Source: Aphelocoma coerulescens (Eukaryota; Chordata; Aves; Passeriformes; Corvidae). From it: 64,000 nt of DNA. Each line of letters starts with the position of its first letter. Position 1 is the first letter of the stretch. The position numbers and the translations under genes are program-made. Of this stretch, positions 1 to 7,536 are shown in pieces. The notes beneath the pieces were generated by a model. The model ran no database searches. It was not told the origin of the DNA and saw only the letters and a program-made list of their open reading frames with translations. The DNA is taken from positions 124,001-188,000 of the forward strand of contig NW_027183591.1 of the NCBI RefSeq assembly GCF_041296385.1. Reading direction: 5' to 3'.

Positions 1-612
1 CCTCAAAGCAGCAGCACACACGCTGCTCTCGGCACTTTCCTTCTCAGCTCTACGCACCATCCTAAGCCTTGCCTCTCCCACACTCAGGATCCAAAGACAA
101 CGGCACCAGGGACTGCTCACACACTAAAGGCACCAGGACAAAAGGCTCACCAGCTTGGCCTTTGCATTCCCGCTGACAGCTCCACAGCTTGAACCCAGAG
201 AACTGCCTGCTGCCAACAGCCTTTCCAATCACTCTGAGCACCTCATGACAAGGAGTGTGGGGAATGAATCTCCAGCAGCCTCCTGCCCCAGGCTGTCCCC
301 CGGGAGCAGCCCTGCTCCAGGCCGTGACTGCCACCTGCACAGCCAAAGGACCCAGAGCCGGTGTTACACACCACGGCTGTGCCTGGCACAGAGACACCAG
401 TGGCCACACAAGTGGCCATGGCACTGTCCACACACAGTCCCTGCTGCTGCTCCCCCAGCCGCTGGCACCAACTCCCAGCCACCCACTCCTAAAGCCACGG
501 GGCCCACTGGGACACTGCGGGGGCTCGTGGAAGCCAGCGGCCATTGTGACACAGCGGGGCTGCACAGAGCCCACGGTGCTTTGTGACCCGTGGCTCCCAG
601 GAGAGCCTTTGT
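1..612. repeat. Satellite monomer, 3' part (monomer preceding provirus 1)
   Basis: This is the last ~610 bp of a satellite monomer, matching the ends of the monomers that follow, for example 8376-8987. It ends in TTTGT (608-612), the left copy of the target duplication, directly before the LTR. It has C at 21 and G at 357, where the monomers before proviruses 2 and 3 have T and A. No gene is seen in it. Confidence 0.95.
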
Positions 613-1017
613 TGTTGGGGAAGATGAAACAGGAAAGCCTTATAAATATGATTGCCTAACAAAAGATTCTGGGAATATGAAAACTGTGAGCGACATCGAA
701 ATGAAGGCCATCTTTGAGATATAGAGTCTTAGTTACTGAACAACTGGAAAACAATGGTATAGCCGGCTGAAGGTAATCCCCTCTTGATTGAACAATACCC
801 TCTGCTTGCAGACAGGTCCAAGGGTCAGAGCAGACCCTACTAGCTCAGCAGAAGGGGTCCAAAGAGTAGTTTTTAGAAGTTAAAATGTAACACTCTATGG
901 TAATGTAAGAACTCTTATAGGCTGTATGTAAATGCTATAGGATTTGTACCTTGTATTAGATTGGCTACTGAGAATTAGAATATTCACTACAGAAGATGAT
1001 TTATTGTATTGTAACAA

Positions 1018-1263
1018 GCTCCTCGCTCTCTTAACTCCTCTCCTCTTAGTAATGCTCTTCTCCTCTTAGTAACGCTCTTAGTAACTCTCTTAGTAGCTCT
1101 CTTAGTAATGCTCTTCTCCTCTTAGTAGCTCTCTTAGTAACTCTCTTGCTCTTCTTCTTCCTCTTAATTCAGCTCTCCTCTTAGTTTGTCTCTCTTGCTC
1201 TTTACACTCTTAGCTCTCAGCCTCTTGCTCTAGCTCTCTCGCTCACTCTCTCTCCCTCTCTTA
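1018..1263 (+). repeat. CT-rich degenerate tandem repeat inside the LTR
   Basis: About 245 bp of pyrimidine-rich sequence built from variants of CTCTTAGTAACT and CTCTTCTCCTCTTAGTA, with almost no G outside the AGT step. The same block recurs in the other complete LTRs. It lies upstream of AATAAA, where U3 and R should meet. It could serve as a TATA-less initiator region or simply be slippage-generated simple sequence. Confidence 0.85.
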
Positions 1264-1330
1264 CACCTTGGGCCTGCTTGGAGCTGCAGCTGGCAGCTCT
1301 AAGCAGTGCCCCTGTACCCACGCCCTCTGC

Positions 1331-1336
1331 AATAAA
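1331..1336 (+). terminator. LTR polyadenylation signal AATAAA (5' LTR)
   Basis: Canonical AATAAA about 110 bp before the LTR end, followed after ~10 bases by a CCAAAGAC stretch suitable for cleavage. The equivalent signals in the other complete LTRs are at 6601, 45244 and 50507. The copy in the 3' LTR would end the proviral transcript. Confidence 0.75.
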
Positions 1337-1447
1337 CTGCATGCTCCAAAGACCTGCTTATAGAGATCTCTCGTCGCCGTCCATCTCCAGCCGGGCCCGA
1401 CCGAACCCACACCCTCATCACCATCATCGCCATCAATTTCGACAAAC

Positions 1448-1464
1448 TGGCGCCCAAACGTGAG
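1448..1464 (+). promoter_or_regulatory. Primer binding site (tRNA-Lys type)
   Basis: TGGCGCCCAAACGTGAG begins three bases after the LTR end, the expected place for a primer binding site. TGGCGCCC is the complement of the CCA-ending 3' terminus of lysine tRNAs. The rest fits the Lys-1,2 type only approximately, with one extra A in the AAAC run. The overlapping GTGAGT also resembles a splice donor. Confidence 0.8.
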
Positions 1465-1554
1465 TGAAGGCCTGATTCAGCTTCTTCCACCTGTGAGAGA
1501 CTTCGCCATGGACGGTAACTAAAAGACCAGTTATAGCCACCTGGAACGTGTCGT

Positions 1555-1972
1555 GAGCACGGCATACCGTTGCTGCGCAGCGTAAAAGCCGGAGCTCTAT
1601 AACTCTGCTGAGGCAGCCCTCGAGCACGGGGAGCCGTTACTTCGTAGCAATTACCTGGAGCTCTCGGAGGGAGGAAATTGCCTGGCAGTCCTCGAGCACA
1701 GACGGCCACTGCTGCGCAGCGGTTACCTGGAGCTCTTTGAGGAAGTTTGCCGTGGTACCCCTCGAGCACGGACACGCTGCTAAGCAGTGCAGACCGGAGC
1801 TCTTAGGAGGGATCCAGCCGCGCGCCCGAGCACAGGCGGGTATTGCTCAGCACCGCCCGCGCTGGAGCTCTGAGTGGAGACACCTGCGAGGTCCCGAGCA
1901 CGGAAAGCCGTTGCCAAGCGACGCCTGAAACCGGAGCTCTGAGGAGGGACCCGACAGCAGCGTCCTGAGCGC
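1555..1972 (+). repeat. Leader repeat, ~68-bp unit in about seven degenerate copies
   Basis: The untranslated leader between primer binding site and gag is a tandem repeat. The word GAGCAC (last copy GAGCGC) recurs at 1555, 1622, 1694, 1764, 1828, 1896 and 1967, spacings 67, 72, 70, 64, 68 and 71. Each of the first six is followed ~35 bases later by GGAGCTCT (1591, 1657, 1729, 1796, 1864, 1933). Several units can fold AGCACGG against CCGTTGCT, and GAGCTC is self-complementary. The position suggests RNA packaging or dimerisation (inference). There are no meaningful reading frames. The remaining leader parts, 1465-1554 and 1973-2040, show nothing else. Confidence 0.85.
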
Positions 1973-2037
1973 CGTGTGGAGAGCCTGGCCAGCCCCCCAC
2001 GACGGACTTCTGATTAAGGACCCTGCCCCCTGCGACA

Positions 2038-2050
2038 TCTAGGTGAGTAT
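2038..2050 (+). promoter_or_regulatory. Candidate splice donor upstream of gag
   Basis: TCTAGGTGAGTAT gives a near-perfect vertebrate 5' splice site (AG then GTGAGTAT, cut between 2042 and 2043), 22 bp before the gag ATG. This is the usual place for the donor that makes spliced env messenger RNA. A possible acceptor, TTTCCACAG ending at 4456, lies upstream of env but has a short pyrimidine tract. Confidence 0.65.
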
Positions 2051-2448
2051 CATACTGGTCAATAATGGGACAAACTCACTCTGCCCATGACAGACATCTC
2101 TATAAACAACTTAAGTACTTACTAAGCTCCGGTCCAAGTCAATTACCTAAACAGGAGCTAAAAAACCTCTTAGAATGGACTCTGATTAATTTCCCAAATG
2201 CTGACCGTTCAGCCGTCTTTACAAGAGACTTCTGGGACACAGTTCGGGTTAAACTCTTTAATAATATCTCCCGCCGGGATTGGGCTGCCGCGGAGCTGGT
2301 CCCGGCTTGCAGAGCGCTCGTGGAGCTGTTTGCTGCGAAGGCGCCGCCCGCAGCAGCCACCTCGCCGGGTCCCGCTCCTGCTGCGAGCCCGCCCCTTGCC
2401 GCCGCGAGCCTGCAACCGGGCACGGCCCCCGCCCCGCCGCCGGACCTC

Positions 2449-2772
2449 ACGGCTCCGGTACCCGCGGTCCAGCTGTCTCGTGCCGCCCCGCCCCACCCCC
2501 CCGCGGTCCCTGCACCGGTCACCCCTGCCCCACCGGACTCCACCGCCCCCCCCACCGCCCCCGTCATCTCCACCCCCACGGTCCCGTTAGTCCCTGCTGT
2601 CCCGCCTCTCGCGGCTCCGGTAGCCGCGGTCCGACTGACTCGTGCCGCCCCGCCCCCCGCCCCCGCTGTCCTGGCAGCCGTCACCCCTGTCCCACCGGAC
2701 CCTACGACCCCCTCCACCGCTCCCCCCATCCCCGCCCCCCCCATCCCGTTCCTCCCTGCTGCCCCGGCTCCC
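2449..2772 (+). repeat. 162-bp tandem duplication in the Pro/Ala-rich gag segment
   Basis: Residues 129-182 and 183-236 align as two 54-residue units. Both carry AAP or TAP, then V-AAV/PAV, an LSRAAPP or LTRAAPP step, a VTPxPPD step, and a Pro-rich end. At DNA level 2449-2610 and 2611-2772 are diverged but clearly related. The duplication is also in provirus 2 (46361-46684). Expansion by internal duplication would explain part of the length of this region. Confidence 0.75.
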
Positions 2773-4158
2773 GCGGTCCCCGCCCTCGGCTCCAGCGTCT
2801 TCGCGGCCCCGTCCCTCGCTCCTCCCACCCCGTCCGCCAGCGCCTTCGCGGCCCCGCCCCCCGCCGATAGCCCCGCGGGGCCAGCGGCTGCTCCCCAGCC
2901 ACCTACGGGTCCTACCGCTCCCCTAGCCGCGCCTGTTATGGCTGTAGCCACCATCATAGCCGGCCCCCCGCAAAGCCAGGCGGCGACCCTTCTTCCAGCC
3001 CCCCAGGTCCCCCTCGCCGCCACCGACACGGCGCCGGTGGTGGTCAACGTCCCGTCCGCGTCCGTGGGACACGGAGCGCCCCAGCCCCGCCAGCCACCTG
3101 GTGCCGGCGCTGCAGCGCCTACACAGATGGCTGCTGCCTCTCCCGTGCCTGCCGCTGCTCCAGCCCCGTCTCCTGGCACCGCCGCGCCGGCAGCCACACC
3201 AGCCCAGCCTGCAAACTCCCAGCGGCAGCACGCCGCGGTCCAGCCGCCGACTGGCCCACCGTTCGCCATGGCCCCACCGCAACATACTCCCGCCGCCTCC
3301 ACGCCGGCCCTCCCGCCTCCCGCAGCCCCGGGATCGTCTCCTGCCGACGGGACAGCCCTGCCACCTCCCGCTCTCCCCGACACACAGACAGCGGCCATCA
3401 CAGTCCGCCACGTTGACCTGATGGCGTAACCCACGCACGCTCACACTTCTCCAACCACAGCACTGCTCACGGAACTAGCTCCGCCACCGCCCCCCACGGC
3501 TTTCACCTCGCCTTCAATAGAGCCACCCGCACCCCCTCGCCCGCTGCCGCGGAGCCGGTTGCTCGCGGCCCCCCCGCCTCCTCGCCCGCCACCGCGGAGA
3601 TCGGCAGTGCCATCGCCGCCCCCGCCGGGGCCCTCCGGCACCGCACAGCTGTATCCCTCGGCTACCGCCGCCCAGCAACATCCCTCCGCGCAGCTCAGCC
3701 TCGCCTCACAAGCCGCAAACAGGGGGGGAACGGAGGGCAGTGGTGCAGCTCCAGTGGCAGGGAAGACGGAGAGCCGCTCTGCCCGAGCTGATGCTTTAAA
3801 TCTAACACCAGGAAACCCTGAAAAGCAGCCAGATTTGTTTGCAATGAGCCCCAGAGTCCCGCCAGCGAGCGGCTGGGATCTTGCAACCCATAAGGAGAAA
3901 ACGAGTTCTGAGAGTTTGTTAGCGCTACTTTCTGAATCAAAAAATCCTCCAAAGTGCTCAGATTATTCTCAATTAACAGATTGGCATGAAATAAGACTCC
4001 AAAGCTGTAAAGATGAAAGTCTATTAGCTAAGCCTGTGATAGCTAGCCAACAGCCTGACAGTCCCAAAACGTGGGTTCCCATCCCCACTCACGAAATTAA
4101 AGAACTAAGAAGGGCTGTAAGAGATAGTGGTATTTGCTCACCGTATCTTAAACAACTG

Positions 4159-4178
4159 CTAAAAAGTACCCTAAAAAG
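4159..4178 (+). other. Deletion junction joining capsid to integrase
   Basis: Capsid-like sequence (through residue ~698) passes directly into integrase-like sequence (THQTLKRILDQQRGG onward, from residue ~706). CTAAAAAG occurs at 4159-4166 and again at 4171-4178, bracketing the join. It may be the microhomology at which reverse transcriptase jumped or the genome was deleted. The frame is kept. Everything between, several kilobases in a full-length betaretrovirus, is missing. The same junction is at 48071-48090 in provirus 2. Confidence 0.7.
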
Positions 4179-4635
4179 AACACATCAAACCCTAAAACGC
4201 ATTTTAGATCAACAGAGAGGGGGAGAAGTCCAGGATACACCTCAAAGGAGGTTGAACAAGGCTTTGTATGTTTACAATTTTTTGAATAGCTCTGCAGAAG
4301 AGCCTGATCCCCCCATTTATAGACATTTTTTGAACAACAAAAAAGCAAAACTGAAAGAGCGCCCCCCAGTTTTGATTAAAAATCTAGACTCAGGAAAAAT
4401 AGAAGGACCATACAATCTTATAATGTGGGGGAAGGGGTTTGCATGTGTTTCCACAGGTGAAGGAATCAAGTGGGTTCCAGCAAAAAACGTGAAGCCATAC
4501 CTCGCATCAAAGCCTGCTGATGCCACCACACCAGCCAGTGACTCTGCAAGTGGAAGCCAGGAAGCAAGCACCCAGACCTGAACTGCGCAGAATCACCAGA
4601 AGAAAGTGATCTGCCAAAAACAGCTCAAGAAAAGA

Positions 4636-5994
4636 ATGGAGTTTTCTCATTTGCGCGCGTGCATGTTGCTTTTATTCTTTTGTTTTAGTTTTTGTAGTGA
4701 AGCTTTACCTGTGAATCAACCAAAGACAAATGTCTGGGTTGCTTTAGCCAAATCCGCAGGCTCCGATACCATCTGTCTATCTGACACAAGCCCTGACAAA
4801 CCTTTTTCAACCTGTTTAGTTGGAGTACCTCTTCCAGAAGGTTTTGATAATATTACTCTTGATAAGTATTGGCCATATGACGATCATCATGTATCTCCAA
4901 CTCCCAGCCATAGACACCAAACTTATATTGATAATTCTAAAATTGATAAATCTGACCTTCAAGAGCTAGAAATCCTAGGTTCGTTAACTATGGATACCTG
5001 CTATTTCTTTCACTTTCAAGGAGAAAACGGTCCCCATTTAAATGTTACCCCATATCACCCAGCTTATAGCAATGTAACTTCTTGGTGTAGTCAAGTTAAG
5101 CTTCTTATATATGACGAACCTCATGCAGATCGTTTTAGCAAACTTCCTATTCGATTCCCCAGAGGAATTTGGCTCATCTGTGGAGACAGGGCCTGGCAAG
5201 GTATACCTTCAAAAATAGATGGTGGCCCTTGTGCTCTGGGACAACTTACAATTATTGCTCCCAGTGTCAAAGAGGTAATCAAAAAGAAAAGCAGAAAGAT
5301 CAGATCTTCCTGGGGACATCAGTACGATAGTGACTGTGATAGTGACTTCCACCCTTGGAACTCTGGAAAATCAATTGTTGCAAGCATTTTTCTACCTCAG
5401 TTAAGCTCCTCAATTGCTTTAAAACAGTTAAACAAGTTGGGATGTTGGCTCAGCAAGGAGGTAAATGCCACCTCTACTATGATCAGTGATCTGTTAACCG
5501 ATGAAGAGGCAGTCAGACATGCCACTTTACAAAATAGAGCTGCCGTTGATTATCTTTTATTAGCACATGGGCACGGCTGTGAAGATTTTGAAGGATTATG
5601 CTGTATGAACTTATCCGATCATTCTGTTTCCATTCACAAACAGCTACAAAACCTAAAGGATCTAGCTAACCAAATTAGAACAGATGACCCGTCTTGGCTG
5701 GACAGTTTGTTTGATGATTGGAGCTTTGCACCTTGGCTAAGGGAACTCTGTAAAATAGGCTTGATTATTCTAGTAGTAATAATTATAGTTTTAGTAGCAG
5801 TACCTTGTATGCTTCAGTGTGTGCAAAAAATAACGAGTAGGACTGTATCTAATATCTTAGTTGTTCATCAGAACGGGGGAGATGTTGGGGAAGATGAAAC
5901 AGGAAAGCCTTATAAATATGATTGCCTAACAAAAGATTCTGGGAATATGAAAACTGTGAGCGACATCGAAATGAAGGCCATCTTTGAGATATAG
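4636..5994 (+). CDS. env: Envelope glycoprotein, provirus 1 (452 aa, intact frame)
   Basis: The start is ATG 4636; the open frame extends further upstream but only to a GTG. Residues 1-23 form a hydrophobic signal peptide. The surface subunit runs to a basic stretch (KKKSRKIR, 216-223) with an RKIR furin-like site. It is short, about 200 residues, with cysteines at 47, 60, 122, 151, 182 and 199. The transmembrane subunit has a cysteine-flanked internal loop (C234 to C270), as in alpharetroviruses. It also has the LQNRAAVDYLLLAHGHG region (298-314), C315-x6-C322-C323, a membrane anchor at ~374-396, and a tail with a YDCL sorting-type motif. N-glycosylation sequons: 72, 136, 146, 277, 325. The last 37 codons (stop included) lie in the 3' LTR. 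It has two more residues (HF, 126-127) than provirus 2. Whether it is expressed or functional cannot be seen. Confidence 0.88.
   Translation: MEFSHLRACMLLLFFCFSFCSEALPVNQPKTNVWVALAKSAGSDTICLSDTSPDKPFSTCLVGVPLPEGFDNITLDKYWPYDDHHVSPTPSHRHQTYIDNSKIDKSDLQELEILGSLTMDTCYFFHFQGENGPHLNVTPYHPAYSNVTSWCSQVKLLIYDEPHADRFSKLPIRFPRGIWLICGDRAWQGIPSKIDGGPCALGQLTIIAPSVKEVIKKKSRKIRSSWGHQYDSDCDSDFHPWNSGKSIVASIFLPQLSSSIALKQLNKLGCWLSKEVNATSTMISDLLTDEEAVRHATLQNRAAVDYLLLAHGHGCEDFEGLCCMNLSDHSVSIHKQLQNLKDLANQIRTDDPSWLDSLFDDWSFAPWLRELCKIGLIILVVIIIVLVAVPCMLQCVQKITSRTVSNILVVHQNGGDVGEDETGKPYKYDCLTKDSGNMKTVSDIEMKAIFEI
5872..5882 (+). promoter_or_regulatory. Polypurine tract
   Basis: AACGGGGGAGA lies immediately against the TG that begins the 3' LTR, the required place for the plus-strand primer. 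It is inside the env frame, because env continues into U3. The provirus 2 copy is at 49778-49788. Confidence 0.7.
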
Positions 5995-6714
5995 AGTCTT
6001 AGTTACTGAACAACTGGAAAACAATGGTATAGCCGGCTGAAGGTAATCCCCTCTTGATTGAACAATACCCTCTGCTTGCAGACAGGTCCAAGGGTCAGAG
6101 CAGACCCTACTAGCTCAGCAGAAGGGGTCCAAAGAGTAGTTTTTAGAAGTTAAAATGTAACACTCTATGGTAATGTAAGAACTCTTATAGGCTGTATGTA
6201 AATGCTATAGGATTTGTACCTTGTATTAGATTGGCTACTGAGAATTAGAATATTCACTACAGAAGATGATTTATTGTATTGTAACAAGCTCCTCGCTCTC
6301 TTAACTCCTCTCCTCTTAGTAATGCTCTTCTCCTCTTAGTAACGCTCTTAGTAACTCTCTTAGTAGCTCTCTTAGTAATGCTCTTCTCCTCTTAGTAGCT
6401 CTCTTAGTAACTCTCTTGCTCTTCTTCTTCCTCTTAATTCAGCTCTCCTCTTAGTTTGTCTCTCTTGCTCTTTACACTCTTAGCTCTCAGCCTCTTGCTC
6501 TAGCTCTCTCGCTCACTCTCTCTCCCTCTCTTACACCTTGGGCCTGCTTGGAGCTGCAGCTGGCAGCTCTAAGCAGTGCCCCTGTACCCACGCCCTCTGC
6601 AATAAACTGCATGCTCCAAAGACCTGCTTATAGAGATCTCTCGTCGCCGTCCATCTCCAGCCGGGCCCGACCGAACCCACACCCTCATCACCATCATCGC
6701 CATCAATTTCGACA
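5883..6714 (+). repeat. Provirus 1 3' LTR
   Basis: 832 bp, matching 613-1444 without a difference that I can see. It contains the env C-terminus and stop (5883-5994), the CT-rich repeat (6288-6533) and AATAAA at 6601-6606. It is followed by TTTGT (6715-6719), which is the right target duplication and also the first bases of satellite monomer A1. Confidence 0.95.
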
Positions 6715-6780
6715 TTTGTGATGCTGGGGAACTACGAGGAAGCCTGGCTCCTCTGTGACACCACCACAGAAGCTCAGGGG

Positions 6781-7155
6781 AGCCCTGGAGACCGTGCTGA
6801 TGCTATTGAACCTGATGCAACCCTGCCTCCTCTGTGACACCACAGAAGCTCTTGGAGCCCTGGAGACCGTGCTGATGCTATGGAACCTGATGCAACCCTG
6901 CCTCCTCTGTGACACCACAGAACCTCTGGGAGCCCTGGAGACCGTGCTGATGCTATGGAACCTGATGCAACCCTGCCTCCACTGTGACACCACAGAAGCT
7001 CAGGGAGCCCTGGAGACTGTGGTGATGCTATGGAACCTGATGCAACCCTGCCTCCACTGTGACACCACAGAACCTCTGGGAGCCCTGGAGACCGTGCTGA
7101 TGCTATGGAACCTGATGCAACCCTGCCTCCACTGTGACACCACAGAAGCTCGGGG
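6781..7155 (+). repeat. 75-bp minisatellite inside monomer A1 (five regular units)
   Basis: Units begin AGCCCTGGAGAC at 6781, 6856, 6931, 7006 and 7081, exactly 75 bp apart, followed from 7156 by decayed units. Each unit contains CTGTGACACCACAG, a small inverted repeat. Being 25 codons long, the array stays open in several frames. In every monomer the regular units start 66 bp after the monomer start and number five, four or three. This alone explains the 2,268, 2,193 and 2,118-bp monomer lengths. Confidence 0.95.
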
Positions 7156-7490
7156 AGCTCTGCAGACCGTGGGGATGCTGGCGAAGCTGACGGAACCCTG
7201 GGCACCACAGTGACGCTATGGAACCTGGTGGAACCGAGGGGCCACAGTGACGCTGTGGGGCCTTTTGGAAGCAACAGGACCCTGGTGGGAAGCCACGGGA
7301 TGATTAATCCTGCACGAACCTGCTCCAGGTGGGCTCCTCTCTCCCGGCTTCCACAGGTGCTGCTAGGATCCCACTCCGGCACTGGCTTGGCACGGGCTGA
7401 CGGCTTCCTTTGGCAATGGCTCTGCTCCAGGATGGCATGCTGCAGAGAATGCAGGTAGATTTTGTGCTCACTCCTGGCATGCAGCTGGAC

Positions 7491-7496
7491 AATAAA
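7491..7496 (+). terminator. Conserved AATAAA in the satellite monomer
   Basis: AATAAAGCCTGATCC occurs in every monomer, starting 1,491 bp before the monomer end (7491 in A1, 9759 in A2). It is a perfect polyadenylation signal, but nothing else in the sequence proves that it is used. Its position just before a promoter-like motif is discussed as a finding. Confidence 0.45.
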
Positions 7497-7536
7497 GCCT
7501 GATCCAGCCCCCCCTCAGCATATGTCCGGCTCTGGC

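Larger units (their letters stand above)
613..1444 (+). repeat. Provirus 1 5' LTR
   Basis: 832 bp, starting TGTTGGGG and ending TTTCGACA. The boundaries are fixed by comparison with 5883-6714: the two copies differ just before the TG and just after the CA. The first 112 bp (613-724) are the tail of the env frame with its TAG stop, which has no upstream env here and is a by-product of env running into U3. AATAAA lies at 1331-1336. No convincing TATA box is seen near the expected start site. A CT-rich repeated block (1018-1263) fills the middle. Confidence 0.95.
2065..4581 (+). pseudogene. gag: gag-integrase fusion, interrupted by a stop (provirus 1)
   Basis: Start ATG at 2065 gives MGQTHS, an N-myristoylation signal typical of retroviral matrix. 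Residues 1-92 are the matrix domain, a helical betaretrovirus-like fold by resemblance. Residues ~93-545 are extremely Pro/Ala-rich and GC-rich. A TAA at 3427-3429 ends the frame after 454 residues, where provirus 2 has CAA. The same frame then continues open to 4581. Past the stop lie ~120 less biased residues, the start of capsid (TWVPIPTHEIKELRRAV), and then integrase C-terminal sequence (motif WGKGFACVSTG). As it stands, only matrix plus the Pro/Ala segment could be made, without capsid or integrase parts. See provirus 2 (45977-48493) for the uninterrupted form. Confidence 0.85.
613..6714 (+). mobile_element. Endogenous retrovirus, provirus 1 (internally deleted, pol-less)
   Basis: A 6,102-bp provirus bounded by two 832-bp LTRs (613-1444 and 5883-6714) that start TG, end CA, and look identical to each other by eye. 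It is flanked by 5-bp direct repeats TTTGT (608-612 and 6715-6719). The empty site survives in every other monomer as GAGAGCCTTTGTGATGCTGG. Order inside: primer binding site, repeated leader, splice donor, gag-integrase fusion, env, polypurine tract. Nearly all of pol is missing, so it would depend on enzymes supplied in trans. Matrix and integrase parts look betaretrovirus-like and Env looks alpharetrovirus-like, so the lineage is recombinant or intermediate (inference from motifs, no search run). Near-identical LTRs imply recent insertion, unless conversion within the array homogenised them. Confidence 0.95.

Noticed and set aside
608..613. 6-bp target duplication
   Set aside because: The base before TTTGT differs between the two sides (C at 607; the LTR's terminal A at 6714), so only five bases are duplicated.
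641..648. TATAAATA as the LTR TATA box
   Set aside because: It is only 28 bp into the LTR and inside the env coding tail. Using it would leave almost no U3 and a ~690-bp R region, which is improbable.
2139..3434. 431-codon antisense frame across the Pro/Ala-rich part of gag
   Set aside because: It is a composition shadow: GC-rich Pro and Ala codons read as Gly and Ala codons on the other strand and rarely form stops. The sense frame has the recognisable matrix start.
3559..4581. Separate 340-codon gene in provirus 1
   Set aside because: It is in the same frame as gag and is simply the part after the 3427 stop. Provirus 2 shows one uninterrupted frame, and the apparent start there has no initiation evidence.
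4606..4635. Longer Env beginning at 4606
   Set aside because: That codon is GTG. The ATG at 4636 is followed directly by a good signal peptide.
6781..7155. CRISPR-like array
   Set aside because: The 75-bp units are contiguous with no unique spacers, and the sequence is vertebrate.
6755..7382. Open frames of 127-274 codons on both strands over the 75-bp array and its flanks in every monomer
   Set aside because: The unit is 75 bp, so any frame open in one unit is open in all, on both strands at once. Many begin at non-ATG codons. Conservation among near-identical monomers is not evidence of selection. No protein family is recognisable.
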